Source of the DNA: Eudorina sp. 2006-703-Eu-15 | Lineage: Eukaryota > Chlorophyta > Chlorophyceae > Chlamydomonadales > Volvocaceae | Length of the DNA: 64,000 nucleotides | Direction: 5' to 3' | Assembly: GCA_003117195.1 (NCBI GenBank) | Contig: BDSI01000150.1 | Coordinates: 62,001 to 126,000 of the forward strand | Shown: piece by piece, positions 36,050-48,647 of the stretch | Position numbering within the stretch: position 1 is the first letter of the stretch | Layout of the letters: every line of letters begins with the position of its first letter | Notes under the pieces: generated by a model | What the model was told of the DNA's origin: nothing | Database searches by the model: none | Seen by the model: only the letters and a program-made list of their open reading frames with translations | Made by a program: the position numbers and the translations under genes

Positions 36050-39000
36050 TCACGTTATGAGGTTCCGTTTCGGATGGTACACGGCGATTTGCGCTGAGCA
36101 GCTCTGCAGCCTGCCGTACAGGTCCGTCTCGATCATCTCAAAAAATTTGACGATCCGGCTCTCGATGGAGACCGTCGAGTTGATGACGCGCACGCGCGCG
36201 TCCGTGTCGATGGTCAGCGACTCGCTGCATTCCTCCACCAGGCCGGACAGTCGCTCCACCTGCATGCGCATGCGGCCGGGCAGAGGGCCCGCACGACCAT
36301 GCATGCCATACAGTGACAAACTGGACAGATACAACCTTGCTTGTTTTGTTGTTTGACGACGACCACGTCAGCCAGGTACTATCCACTCGATCAGCATTGA
36401 ACCGCGACGACGTCGTCAGTCAGATACTAAGCGCTCAAATACTGTTGAACCGCGGAGGAAACTTCGCTCTACATGCACGATTTAGCTTTTGTAACAACCC
36501 AACCAGCTGTTCGTCGCCCACGGGAAACAATCGCCCGTCACAAGCGGGTCTGCCCATTGGCGGTCATTGCAGTTTCCCGGCCCGCCCCGTCCACTACGGC
36601 GTGCGTGCGTACCTCGCTCTCCAGACGCTGCTGGTAGTCCTCAAACAGAGTCTGGTTGCGGGTGTTGTCGGCCTCCGTGAAGTTGTCCTTGTACATCTCC
36701 CCTGCACGCCACGATGCGTGTTGATGGGCAAGGATGGTGCTTCAAGTTTGCCTTGGCTGGCCGGGATCCGCGCAGATGCGTGCGCGTCGCTGGCCGGTTT
36801 GCGATGAAGGAGGGGGAGTGACACCTGCACTAGTCGAGAATCACACATATTGCAAAGTGCCATGGAGACTGTGGCTATTCACGAAAGCAAACCAGGCGCA
36901 ACTTCCAGGATGCAGTATTCGCAATACTCATGATGTTTGCCCGTAAACCCTGTCCTTGCCACCCTTGGCGATGCTGAGATTGTTGCTGGGCAAGCTGTGC
37001 ATACCGTACCGCGCCGTTAGTGCGCCGCGGGGCTCGCATTCCGCACGTTCTCACCCCCGAAGAAGAAGTACGCGAAGGCGTAGCTGTTGGACAAGACTCC
37101 CCGCGCCACCTTGAGCTGATCTAACGCCCGCACCAGCCAGCTGTAGTCGCGCGCCTCGATCCCCGTCTCAACCATTTCGCCAATACGCTTCAGCAGGTCC
37201 GCGCTGCACGGCAGCCATGGGAAGGCAGGCGCACAGGATCCGAAAACGTAAAAGCGAGTCGTTCGCTCGCTGACGAAGTGGACAACGATTGGCGGCATTT
37301 GGGATGTAGAGCCACATGGCTTTCTGAGTGGAGACGGCAGTCCATAGCCCCGTATCCATTTGGCCCACGTCTGTCACCAGTCCGCATCTTGCCACAGCTA
37401 ACGGCACTCTTACCCTGCAGCGCTCTCCGCGCTCGCCCGTTTCCTACCCATGGGCATTCCCCGCATCGTTCAGATCGTTTTGGGTGCGTTCAATTCAACG
37501 GCAACGCGCACCGCTTCTGGCCCTCCTTGTTGTAACTGTCCATGTGCAGCTTGAACCGCTCGAAGTAGTGCATGTACCGCTGGTGGTTCCGCGCCGCTGC
37601 GTCAATCTTACGGTCCATCTCGTCCTTCCAGCGCCCGCAGCTGTGGCCCTCGATCTTTTGCCATGTATGCGCGGTTCCCGTGGCCGCGCCGCAGAGCCAG
37701 CAAAATGCCTGGCGGTTACAAGAATACGAGTGGTTCAGTCGGACAATCACAAACGCACGTCTGCGGGTTCGTTTCAAAGTGAGGCATCCCGGGATGATAT
37801 CCACACGCGCCGTGCGTTTGTTCCCATGAATGCGGGCAGGCAGGCAGGCAGGCAGGCAAAGAGTGCGCACCTGCCCGCATTTGCACATGACCAGGTTGCA
37901 GCCGCCGTTCTTCTCCACGGGCTTCTGACACTTGGGACACGGCTTGGTGTTCGCCATGAACCAGTTGCGCGTCTCGCTGTCGCCGTGGATCTTCTCGTCC
38001 CATTCGTCCCACCTGCACATTCCGCCAGGACCGGACAGCTGGCCGTTGTCGGCTCGACACATCGACGTACCGAGCACATCCCGCACCCAGCCTCGATGCT
38101 GACGAAACTGCCCAACGAAACGTGCCAAAAGCCATGTGCAGGATGATAGTCCATGGACCTCAGATGCAAGCAGACCGCGTATGGTTAGGCTCCGAGTGCG
38201 CCATGCCTCCCCAGCTCACATTTTGCACGTGCACGGCGTGTGCGGATCCTTCAGGCACTTGAAGCAGAAGATCTTCCCGCACGCACACTCTGGCTCCACG
38301 AAGGGATCGCCGTCCACCTGCAAGGGACGAAACGCGAAAGGATTGCATGGCACGCGAGGAGGATGCCTGACGCAGCTCGTTGATTCGTAACCCTTTGTGA
38401 GTGGCCCCATCATCGACATCCTTGCGGCTCACGGCGAACCCCTCCACCCCAGGACGACAGACGATCTTGCAGCCGCCGGCCAACCGCAGTTTTGCTGCAT
38501 CCTTAAGCGGTACACCCACTCCCGGAATGCGCTCTCAGTCTTACCTGCACGGCGTGCCCGCACCAGGGCACACTCGGGCAGAACTGCACCCGTGCATTGT
38601 CTTCCACGTACGACAGCGCCAGGCTACGAGTGTACTTGTCCAGCGCCTCCGCCGCCGCCGCGCTGCTGCTGCCAGTCCCGCCGCTTTGGGCCCCGACGCC
38701 GGCGCCGCTTGAGCCACCGCCCCCTGCAGCTGCCGCCCCGTCGCCGGCCGGGCCGACCCCTGATGCTAGGTCGCTTTTCAGCAGCGCGCAGACTTTCTCC
38801 TCGTCGCAGACCACTCCGCACTTGTGCGACATACATCTGCCGTGGGTCGCGCAATGAGGACAACAACAGGTCTGCCGCAGCTGATTACAGGTGGCTGGAA
38901 GTGAGGAAGATTGCAACTAGCCTTGCCGCTTCCACGGTCGCCGCTAGCTTAACAGGGGATGGCAAGGTAAATGACGAAGCGGTGACAGCAAGCTGCGGTT

Positions 39001-40546
39001 GGCTTGTTGCCCGTGCAAAAGTTGCCAGGTTTCAACACCCCGGGCGGCCGTCATGGATGACGCCAGGTTAAGGCCAGGTGGAATGGCTCAGGCGCCGACG
39101 GGCTGGCTGATGTTACTGCGCCTGCGAGTGTCCACGTCGGGGCATACAGCCCTGCGGCTCGTGCGAAGTCTACGCTTATGCCGTCAAGCTGCAAGGTACA
39201 CCCTCTCTGGGCTGCGTTTTTAGCCCTCCAGGCTAGCGTGCTACACGTGTAAGAAATGCGTGTAAGCGCACCCGCCGCGTACCATGCCGCAGCAGGAACC
39301 TGTCCTGGTCGCATCCCTGCCTTCAGTAAACGACCCAAAACACGGACGGAATCTGTGACAAGATGCTCTATACGTTAATATGAGCATCCATTTTACCTCC
39401 TTCCCAGGGGTGTGGTTGCAGCGCCGTCGTTGCTTGCGCCCCGCGTCTGAGCTGATAATCGTTTCGCGCTTCCCCACGCTTGGCTGGATCGAGAATCCAA
39501 TCTTGTAGCCGCCGAAGCTCTCTCCCCCCCCGCCCACACACACAAACTCAGTGGTTGCGTTGTTAACCCCCCAACTTGCAACCCGAAACCCAGGTGCGCA
39601 GCGGGCGGTGGCCAGCACGCACGTTCCCTGTTTACCAAATGGTGCAAGGCTTACCGAATCGTCCGTGCTTGCCCCTCGTTAATTTGAACCTTAATGTGCT
39701 GCCGCCAGCAGTCGTTGCAGAACGTATGGCCGCAATCCATCATGGTTGCCTCCGCTGGCTCGACGTCCGTGTAGCAAACCTGACAAGTGGTGACGGAGGG
39801 CGCTGACCCAGCACTCCCTGCCAGCACCACGTCGGCAGGTCGAGGGTCCGCACAAGAGGAACTGTGAGCTTAAGACAAAGCGACAGCCACGGATGGCCTC
39901 CCACATACCGCTGGCCCCGGCATACCTGCGCCGTGAACAGCGACAGCGACTCCTGCCTGCTTCAGAACCGTGTCCGGATCCCGCTCGGCGACCTTGGCTG
40001 CAGATAGGCAGCGCGTTTCGATGAGTACAGAACGGCATAGCCTCTGGGTTCGCAGGCCACTTACTCAAGAGCGCCTCTTTGTCCCATCTAAAATACATGA
40101 GCACCGCTTTCGCCACGGATTGCTTGACGCCAAGAATTGATACGACCTCGTTAACGGCCTCCGCCTGCAACAACGGGAAACCATCAATGCATAGCCCTCC
40201 CAAAACTAACGGCTCGACATGACCACGCTCCCGAAGCATAACGCACCTGTAACCTTATGATAGCATCTGCATGGACGCATGGAAACCACTGAGAATATAA
40301 ACATTCCGTCTGGCAGCACCGAAAACGAATGCAAACCCCTTTGGCCTTCTTACCCTGGTTTAAAACAGTCCACCCGGGCCCGCCCGAGGTGGAAGGTCCC
40401 GCTTCGTCTGTATGGTTGTCGAGGTGCATACCGCTGTCGCTGTCTTCATCATAACCATAGCTGGCATCGCTCGCATCGTACTCGCTTGCCTCCTCCTCCT
40501 CGCTTTGGTCGACGTCCCGCATTGGCAAGCTTTTGTTGCTGCTCAT
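36050..40546 (-). CDS. Ariadne-type RBR E3 ubiquitin ligase
   Basis: RING-between-RING ligase that passes ubiquitin via a Cys thioester. Twelve exons: 40546-40354, 40246-40227, 40164-40065, 39997-39926, 39817-39655, 38836-38545, 38317-38220, 38012-37871, 37708-37512, 37203-37055, 36701-36613 and 36259-36050, giving 574 residues. The N-terminus is acidic (DQSEEEEASEYDASDASYGY). RING1 has CQVCY, CGHTFCNDCW and CMSHKCGVVC. The IBR has FCPSVPWCGHAV and CACGKIFCFKCLKDPHTPC. RING2 is CPKCQKPVEKNGGCNLVMC then CKCGQAFCWLC; the Cys in GGC is the expected catalytic residue, followed by NL as I recall in plant A-group Ariadnes, instead of the animal NH. GHSCGRWKDE and the C-terminal Ariadne helices (YAFAYFFFGG) complete it. 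An Ala/Gly/Ser-rich insert lies between RING1 and IBR. The 20-nt exon 2 is inferred only from phase and is the least certain piece. Confidence 0.95.
37834..37857 (-). repeat. Tetranucleotide repeat just inside an intron
   Basis: GGCA repeated about five to six times on the plus strand (TGCC on the gene strand), starting 13 bases past the donor of Ariadne exon 8. Confidence 0.9.
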
Positions 40547-41806
40547 GAGCGGCTCACGCGCGCTGCCAAGGTCGACCGCGCGGGAAAGAAGCACGCGCTT
40601 CCGGGGAGCTGCACCAAAAGCTTCAAACACCGTCAAGGTAATGAAAAAGGAAGAAATTGATCATTACATTGATGGCAATAACTTGCATCATGCTTCAGTT
40701 TGCCAAATGGCTGTACAAAGGGATTGCCGTTGGAACCGTTACCGTACGGTGCAGTGCGAGCACAGTTTGTTCGTGATGTCCCCACAGGCATCCGAAACAG
40801 CCTGTACATATTTGTGGACACCGTTTATGCAAATATATGCAATGGATGCTATACCGATTCCATGCAGGTGTGTACGTGCCCTAGCGCGCTCGGGCGCCCT
40901 AGGGACAGGCCCTAGCAAGTCCCTTGCAAGTCCTTGACAAGTCGCATATTGGGCGCCTGCGCACAATCCATGCATGATTGAAGCCATTATAAGCTATTTA
41001 CAGCAAGGTGGACATCGCAGTGCTCCCTAACAGTTAAGGAAGCATTCTCAGGGGTTCTATGTCAGTGGCGGCTGGTATACCCTACCCTACCCTGCCTTGC
41101 CCGCGCCCCAATCCCCAAAGTGCAAAGCGCTACCCTGATGCGTCGTCTAGAGTAAGTTGCTGCACATGCTATCTTACTAGAGGTAGGAATGGGTAGAACC
41201 TGGCGGATGTTCGTGAATGCTCTAGAGTCAGGCCGTAAGACTGCATCAACGTCAGCGGAGCAGTCATACGGCCTGACAATGTACGCCGACGTGCCCAGCT
41301 GCATTCGCGGCGCAATCGCACCTACCGTGGCTGTGTTGCGAACACTGGACATGTAAAAATGGCTTTCAGGCTCAAGGATCCGTGGCCCTGAAATCATCTC
41401 TGGTGCTGGCTCGTGCAACCGCTCCTTGCCATCCTTGACACAACGTTGACGAGCGGGTTCCTTGCCAGCTCTGGTTGATTAGTGGCGACCCTTCACGCTA
41501 GTGAGTATCAGCCAGTGATCAGCGCATCCCAACCCACGACAGCAGCGGGAGCGCATCCAGACCTAAAATAGAGCGGGAGTCGAATGGAATCCCTCCCAAC
41601 ACGCACCGCGCCTCAACTGCGCCCTGCCGCATTGACAGCAACCGTAAGTGACCGCAACCGTCCGTGTCTGCAACCTGGTCTGCCCCGCAACCCACATCCT
41701 GAGGTTGCAGAAGGCATCTCCTGCACCAACAACCTTCGCACGCTTTCGGCAAAAGACTCGTGATCAGCGCAAATTCAAATGCAGCACCTGAGCGTTATTA
41801 CGAATG
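40547..41806. other. Intergenic between Ariadne and MFS genes
   Basis: Contains the 5' region of the Ariadne gene at the left and sequence beyond the MFS poly(A) motif at the right. No exon or recognisable protein was found. Confidence 0.4.
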
Positions 41807-41811
41807 TTACA
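41807..41811 (-). terminator. TGTAA poly(A) signal of the MFS gene
   Basis: TTACA on the plus strand, i.e. TGTAA on the gene strand, 271 bases past the MFS stop codon. Confidence 0.6.
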
Positions 41812-42081
41812 GCCTGAGCATGTACCCAGGATCACAAGTGCCCTGGGCAGGCAAACGCAACATAAGGCAGCAGCTGCTGCCTCCCATTGCCATCAATGCC
41901 CCACACGAGCGGCATCGGCCTCCTATGGCAAAAGGGAACCTTCCGCAATATATCGCTCCAGAATCGTTTTGGGCGTGGCCTCTTGCTGGTTACCTCACTC
42001 CTGCTTGCCGCCACTCGGTCAAAGGCCGCCCTCCGCCGCCCCACCCACCGACGACGCAGTCGGTACCCCGCCGCTGGGGCC

Positions 42082-45000
42082 TCAATCCTCCACCGGGCGG
42101 CCCTTCACAACCCCTCGGCCCCCAGACCACCTCCTCCACACTGCCTGCAACCCACTGCCGCGGCTCTTACTCCGCGCACCCTCCGATCCGCACCTCTCAC
42201 CCATGACTTGGCGAGGCTCGTCGGTGTCAGAGGCAGCGTCCCGGACCACTTTGGGCGGAAGCGGGATCGAAAGCAAGCGCAACTGCAGCGCCAGAAGGAA
42301 GACCCCAATTGTTGCGGCGGACATCAGCGGCACCGCGCGGTGGCCGAACCTGTCAAACGCCGCGGCGCCCAGGACGGGGCTGATGATGCGCACACCGCTG
42401 AATAACGACATGTCGATCGCCAGAGCCGTGCCGCGTTGCTGGGGCAAGGTAGCCTGCAACCGCAGCGGTCCGCGGCCGCGCGTGAAGTGCAGCCCAGGTA
42501 TCGGGAGACGAGGATCGCGGGAAGGGGCGGGATTTCAGGTACAGGTCTGGAAATGCAAATGAATTTGGGCTGGGCCCCGATCCTCGCCCAGACCTTGACC
42601 GCACGTGGAGGTGTTGTGCACGACACACCTCCTCCTGGGTTGTGCACAAAACAAATCTCTACCTTATCCCGCCTGAAGACACATGCATGGTTTTCCTACA
42701 TCGAGACCGCACACGTCCATCGACCTGTGAACTGACAAGCAACAACGGATTAGAGTCCAGCCTAGGCAAGCGCCATACTTGGGCTTTGAACACGTCTTGC
42801 AAGGTTGGCCGGCGGCACACGGATTGTAGGCCCACGTGGTGAGTCCCATGGTTCGTCAGCTGGCCCGTTCACCGTCGGCCTGCCGCCTCACAACCAGTCT
42901 GACACGTAATTCATTTTCCGTTCCACCAGTCCTCCTCCCCGACCTGCATCGCACCTCCCTGCGCCCGCGCCCGCACCTTGGTTAACCGCGACGTACTGGC
43001 GGTGGTGTAAAGCATACCGGCCACACTGAGCGGCACCAGCAGCACCAACAGCTCCCACAGTGCGCTGGCTGCCGCCACCGTGACGTACGTGGCTGCTAGC
43101 GCCGCCACGCAGGCGTACTCTGTGGCGGGCTCCCCGGCGGCGGCGATGACGGGGCCCACGAGCAAGGCTTGGCCTGCAGCCGGCAGAAAGGCCAGTAAAA
43201 CTACCGCGCACTGGTAGTTGGTGGTTGGTAGTTGGTTTATTCAACCGTGCGGTCATCCTGCCATACCCATCGGTGGGCCCACCTTACCCAACATCTCGGA
43301 CTTGGCCTAAACCCCACTCCCTCCTACCCGTTGAGCTGCTTCCATTGGCCAACCGCTGATTTGATGCCCCCACAACCCAGCCTTGAACACACGCATCGCG
43401 CCACTTCCCTGCAAGCTAGAAAACCATGCACCCCTTCAGACGTGACCGCACTCACCGCCCAGTAGCAGCATACCCACGTACGACATCACCATGCCGGTCG
43501 TACGTGGATCGAGGTTGTACCGCCGCTTTAGCAGCACCGGGAACATGGACTGGAACAGCGCGGAGCCGAGCCCTACCAGCAGCTTGCCGGTAAGCAGGTC
43601 ACGAACGCCGGGCCTCCGTGCCACCTGCGGGAGGGACCAAGCGGCTGGCTGGCATACCGACACTTGTGACAGCCCCATGCGACACAGTTCCTCGGCACAG
43701 GAAGGTGTACAACGCGGATTGGGAGCCCGAGCCCGCCGCAGCACCCCATCTCACCTCGACGAACTGCATCAGCATCTGCCGCGCCCCGCCGCTGCTCCCC
43801 TTCGCGGCAACAGCAGAGCCGTCCTTGTCTTCACCCACCGCCTCCGATCCGTCGGCACCGTCATCCTGCTGCCGGGGACCCTCCCGCTGATGCTGAGGGG
43901 CCTGACGGTGCTGATCGGCGCCATGCATCCGCAAATCTGCGCACGGAAACCGTTCCTGAACCCATCCTGAACCGCACCAAAAGCGTTTGCCATAGAAACC
44001 AGCACGCGCGACGAACCTAGCAGGGTCGGGCGACTTCAAGCCGTGGCATTGAGACCCCGCGTTTCCATACTTCCCAGTGCAACGCCCTCCCGAGATCCGC
44101 AACAATGACAGCTGCATCCCGGCCCTACTACTGTGCGGTCCATGCCCGGCCGTACCCGGCAGCAGCAGAAGCACCGTCACCAGGCTCAGCGCCGACCCGA
44201 TGGTCGCCACCGACGCCGCGAACTGCAGCGACACGGCGCTCAGCAGGCCGCCGATGGCGGGGCCTACCGTGAAGCCCACCGAGTATGACACGGCCACGTA
44301 GCTAAGAACGCGCGCGCGATCCTCCTCGGACGACAGCTGCGTGACGATGGCTCGGGCTGAGAGCACGGCGTGCTGCAGGGCAGGAGGTCCCACGCAGGCG
44401 CACCGGATATCCCGACACGGACGCAAATAGCCCGGTGTCAAGAGGGCAGTCAATCGGGCTTTGCAGCGGCAGTGACTACGTTTGCGCGTTAATCTGGGTT
44501 TGGGGTCTAACCTGGTCTGGAGCATTGCAGGTTGTGTGGTGGGGCATCGCTGAGCACGCGATGCCCCACGTGGTTCAAACAAAGGAGGGGGCGAGAACGC
44601 GGCTGCGGCGGCGGCCGCGGCGACACCCGTGCGTTCGACGGCCCACGCGCCCGCCACGCTCGTACCTGCAGTACGGTCGGTAGACGTGACAGGTAAAGTA
44701 CCCAAACGTTGGACGCCACGGCGGTAAGGCCGTACGTTGCGGCGCTGGCGGCGAATGAAACGGCAAACAGAAAGCGGCCACCACGGCGGTCCATCAAAGG
44801 TCCTTTCCTCGGGGACAGGGGTACAGGCAGGCAGAGCAACAGAGAGGGCATGAGGGGCGCGGCAACGGCATGACGATGGGAAGCAGGGACGGGCTAGCTA
44901 GCGGAGTACGACAAAGCCGGCCTGCTGTACCGCATCAATGCGTTGGTGGCTTTTGGAAGCAACGCAGAACAGCACAGGGAGAGCGCTGTCCGACCGGCGG

Positions 45001-45481
45001 TTCGTTGTTGTTGAGTGCGAGGACGAGATGCATGTTGTGGCGTGCCCGTCAAGCCGTGATGGGTACGCCGCGGCCGATGCGCGAATGACAGATGATACGG
45101 CCGTGACCGCATAAGTGGCTCCCATGCCATGTCGACGAGTGAAGGCAGCGGGCCGTGCCCCCAGGACCAGGCATGTTATCCACCTCCCTCCTTGGTGCTA
45201 CCCGATTACGTTCCCAGCGGGTCAAGAAACTCCTTTGTTCTCCACGTGCTTCCCTCACCTGAGATAAGGCCCCCGATGAATTGTACGGCGGAGAACACAG
45301 TCTGGAGTCTGCCGTACTGTGCGCTGCCGGCTGCGCCAAGCTTCTCAACTAGGAACGGCAGCACCGGCACCTGTGCCATCCAACATATGGAGTACAGCAC
45401 GACATTGCCGTACACTATCAGCTGATATGCTGTGACCGATTGCAAGAATCGCCTGGTCCCCGCCGCAGTCGTTGTTGACAT
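42082..45481 (-). CDS. Major facilitator superfamily transporter, SLC22A18-like
   Basis: Twelve-helix secondary transporter of a membrane not identifiable from sequence. Seven exons: 45481-45259, 44802-44666, 44372-44156, 43936-43755, 43624-43456, 43200-42977 and 42453-42082, all phase-consistent, giving 507 residues. Exon 1 (MSTTTAAGTRRFLQSVTAYQ) leads into helix 1. MFS motif A, GPLMDRRGGRF, opens exon 2 between helices 2 and 3. Exon 3 has SYSVGFTVGPAIGGLL, the antiporter-like motif C region. Exon 4 is a Gln/Asp-rich cytosolic loop separating the two halves. Exons 5-7 give helices 7-12, with a second motif-A-like DPRTTGMV and AAFDRFGHRAVPL. The arrangement recalls animal SLC22A18/MFSD-type drug:H+ antiporters, but the substrate is unknown. 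The C-terminal 60 or so residues are hydrophilic. Confidence 0.9.
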
Positions 45482-46149
45482 GATGTCGAAGTAAGAGTCG
45501 CTGCAGAAGACAACATTGTGGACAAACAGCAGCCAGGACAGGGGTGACCGAGGCTCTCGAAGTCAACATCTGTCTGCGGATATCTACAGGTCGGGGTGGA
45601 ACTGATGCCACGAGGTTCACAGTAGCAACGCAAAGAGTGTCCCACAGGGGCAGCAGATGCCTGTGCAACGGAGGCCACCCCTTGAATCTGCGGGGGAACC
45701 CTTGGCTCCCTCCCTCTGCCCTTGCCTTCTGTGTCCAGTCACGCCGCTTGCATAGTGTGCTTCCTTGCAGCTGTTTGCGTAAATCTACGTTGAATACCAT
45801 ACAGTTCGATCACAGTACAGCTTTTGACAGGCGTCCGTTCTCTGGGATCAGCACTTAATCAAATGCTCCCTTGAAACAACCTTTTTAGACAATCTGCTGC
45901 GTCGCGCACACTTCGGTTGCATCGCCTGAAGGTCCTTACTAAACCAAACCATACTGCTTTCCTCAAAGCTAAACAGTTGTTAAGGGTCACAGTCGATTAA
46001 TCGTACGTGTCGCACAGAGACAGTTGTTTCCGTTGGGGCTAACTCCGTCACATTGAACTCAAAACCAGCATGCCAGCACATGATTAATCGCGTAGAAAGT
46101 AAATGGGAGAAAACCTGGTTCATTTCATATTAATCTAGCGGCCGTCGAG
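45482..46149. promoter_or_regulatory. Divergent promoter region (MFS / SAP30-like)
   Basis: 668 bases between the two start codons. The right half, about 45880-46140, is noticeably AT-rich. No exon or named element was recognised. Confidence 0.45.
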
Positions 46150-46863
46150 ATGGACCAAAATGGCTCTGCGCCGGCGAGGAAGCGGACAGGCCCAGGCCCA
46201 GCACCCTTTAACTTGAGACCGGTGTGTCTCAGCTTTGTGTTATATCATTCGTGTTTGATAACTTGTAAGCTGCCCGTCTCCCAACGTCAGCCGCTTGCTT
46301 GACAGACGTCCTTTGTCTGCAGCGTGTGAACTTTGGCAAGCTGGACATCGCCTCGCTACGGAGATATTCTCGTGTACATAAACTGGTAAGGTCGACTTGC
46401 CTGGCAGACGAATGCTTTGCCTGGAGTCTATTCTTGCGTGAGACCCGGTGTCCTTCGCGCCTGGCACAGGTGGGCGTGCCGCAAACCGCCACAAAGGACC
46501 AACTGGTGGCGGCTGTCACACGCCATTTTGCAGCTCAGGTGGGTGGTAAAGAGCGCTGGATGTGTCTGGCTTCGACCTGTATGAGGACACGCGCAACACC
46601 GCCAGCGGCCGAGAATTAGACTTGTAAATCCTATAATGTGGCATGCGACTTTCGTATAACTTATATACCACGCTTGTAGTTCCTGTGCCGCATTTAGCGC
46701 TCGAAACGTCCTGGTGCCCATGCTGACCGACTATCGCTGCCCCATACAATCCTTGCCGTAAATATGCCCTTAGGTTGTAAATGATGAGCTTAAAGTGATA
46801 GCAGCGTTCGTCACTGCGGTCCAACGGCGGCAATCGCTGGCGCAGCAGCCGGGGCGTAAGTAG
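46150..46863 (+). CDS. SAP30-like Sin3-binding protein, minimal form
   Basis: Predicted chromatin factor that links the Sin3 histone deacetylase co-repressor. Four phase-0 exons: 46150-46221, 46323-46385, 46470-46538 and 46774-46863, giving only 97 residues. Exon 1 is a short basic leader (MDQNGSAPARKRTGPGPAPF) that could act as a nuclear signal. Exons 2-4 are almost exactly the SAP30 Sin3-binding domain: VNFGKLDIASLRRYSRVHKL, then KDQLVAAVTRHFAAQ, then VVNDELKVIAAFVTAVQRR. Animal SAP30 has an additional N-terminal zinc finger, which is absent here, as I recall it is in plant forms. It is divergent from the MFS gene. A long GT-rich 3' UTR with TGTAA at 48448 is inferred. Confidence 0.9.
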
Positions 46864-48447
46864 CATCGCAAGGACATGACGTTGTCACCTGGCGGTATGG
46901 CGTCCCCGGACAGGGGACGCAGGAATGACGTATTTAGAAGGTCGTCATATGTTTGTGCGATTTCGAAGGGGCCATACGTCTCACTGCCCACCTGGACGGA
47001 GTAGGCAAGTTACGGAGGCTGAAACTGTCCAGGCAAGGCGATAGGGGCAGGGATTTGGGTGCTCCGCTTCCAAGTTCGGCATGTCCATTCCTGACAGATT
47101 TAAGTGCAGTGAGCGCCGTCGCGTAGCTTAAGGTCGTAATTAGCCCTGTCAGGGCTACGGCCGGCGGATGAGATTTCCGCATGTGTAGTCTCACGCGATG
47201 GGGTTGAGGACGTAACTGTCCAAAGGGCATAAAGGGGGGCTCGAGTATGCCGCCGTGTGTGAGGGCGTACAGTATTGGGATCGTGATCCACAGCAGGGCG
47301 TGAAGAACGGGTTCGGGGTGTTGTTAATCTCAATGAGCTGCGCAGGGGTGTCACAGACCATGGGCAGCACATACGCGTCGGTCCCGTGGGTCACCGCACT
47401 ATTGAATTCACGGGGATGGTGCCTGTATTATGTACTGATCTGGTAGAGCTTGTTGCATGGCTGTTCCGGAAGATGTCCGGAGCGCCCTGCCTTAGACAAG
47501 TGCAAGACGCGTGTATTCCCGTCGCAGGCACGTTTGTAGACATGGATTGCCGATGCTTTCTTGGTAGTTAGATTTGCATCATCGGCAGCCGAGTTCTTGA
47601 TTCACTTGGATTTTAGATAGGTGAGATGTTAGACGGGCGCAGCACACCGTTGCGTGGATGGTTATCTGTGTGAGGGCTGCCCGACTGCATACTTCCTTGT
47701 CGGACATCCACTGCAGTACAAGTTGAGGTGGAGTAGTGTTACCGGCCCGATGCGCGATCAAAGAATGCGCTGTGGCCAGGCTATGCCGTGACTGACATGG
47801 GTACAACGAGCTCAGCACACAAGTGTATGCAGTGTTGTGAGATGGCTGAGCTAGAACGCTTGAACGTGACTGAGGCACTCCAACGCTTATCAATCTAGCA
47901 TATCGAAAGACAGCACGTTTTTTGGTCTTCTTGCTCTGCTTAAGTTTCAGTGTCTGGGGCGATAGGGACGGATTCGGCCGGCGTATGTCGCTGTGGACTC
48001 AAAACTGGAGTTTATCAAATCTCCGCTTCTACGGCATCACATTGGGAGGTTACTCTGCACACAAAGCCAAGTGCGCATATTACGCGCCACGATGAGGGGG
48101 ATGGCGATCTGCGCAGTGGCCCATTGCGGAATATGAGGAGGTTGAATAGGGTTGCGGCAGGCGTCTGAAAAGCTAGGATTGGCTGATTTTCGGCCGTCTA
48201 CAGTATCTTGCTGTAGTTTAACATGTCCTCGGCATGATCACAGACTAGTAATTGGTTGCCCAGAAGGGAACGTTTCGAACACGAAGGACATAAGCGTTGG
48301 TCAATGTATGGCCAATACTTCGAAACCCCGCCGAACATGTCAGACGGAGTTCTCATCATCCGCTTCCAAATATATCTTCGACTTCTCGTCACCAGGTCAA
48401 TGTTCATGTCCCGTGCCGTACGTTGATGTCAACCTAATGAATGCATT
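46864..48447 (+). other. Probable 3' UTR of the SAP30-like gene
   Basis: About 1.6 kb of G/T-rich sequence without recognisable frames, ending at a TGTAA motif. Confidence 0.45.
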
Positions 48448-48452
48448 TGTAA
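48448..48452 (+). terminator. TGTAA poly(A) signal of the SAP30-like gene
   Basis: TGTAA 1.6 kb past the stop codon and 196 bases before the next gene start. Confidence 0.5.
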
Positions 48453-48647
48453 CCAAAGTGTATCATAAATTCTAATGTACAGTCACGCAGTTAGGCAGGC
48501 CTTGAATCAACAGCCGGCGAGCGTATGGTGCTTCCGGACGATTATTATCTTGACTGCGAGAGCAATTCATGTTCTTATGCCGTAGATTCATGAACTAGGA
48601 CGATATATGTTAATTGTATAATACAAGTAGATGAGCTAATTTTTGGA

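Noticed and set aside
41080..41100. CCCTA-like repeats resembling telomere sequence
   Set aside because: Only three short imperfect units, in ordinary intergenic sequence.
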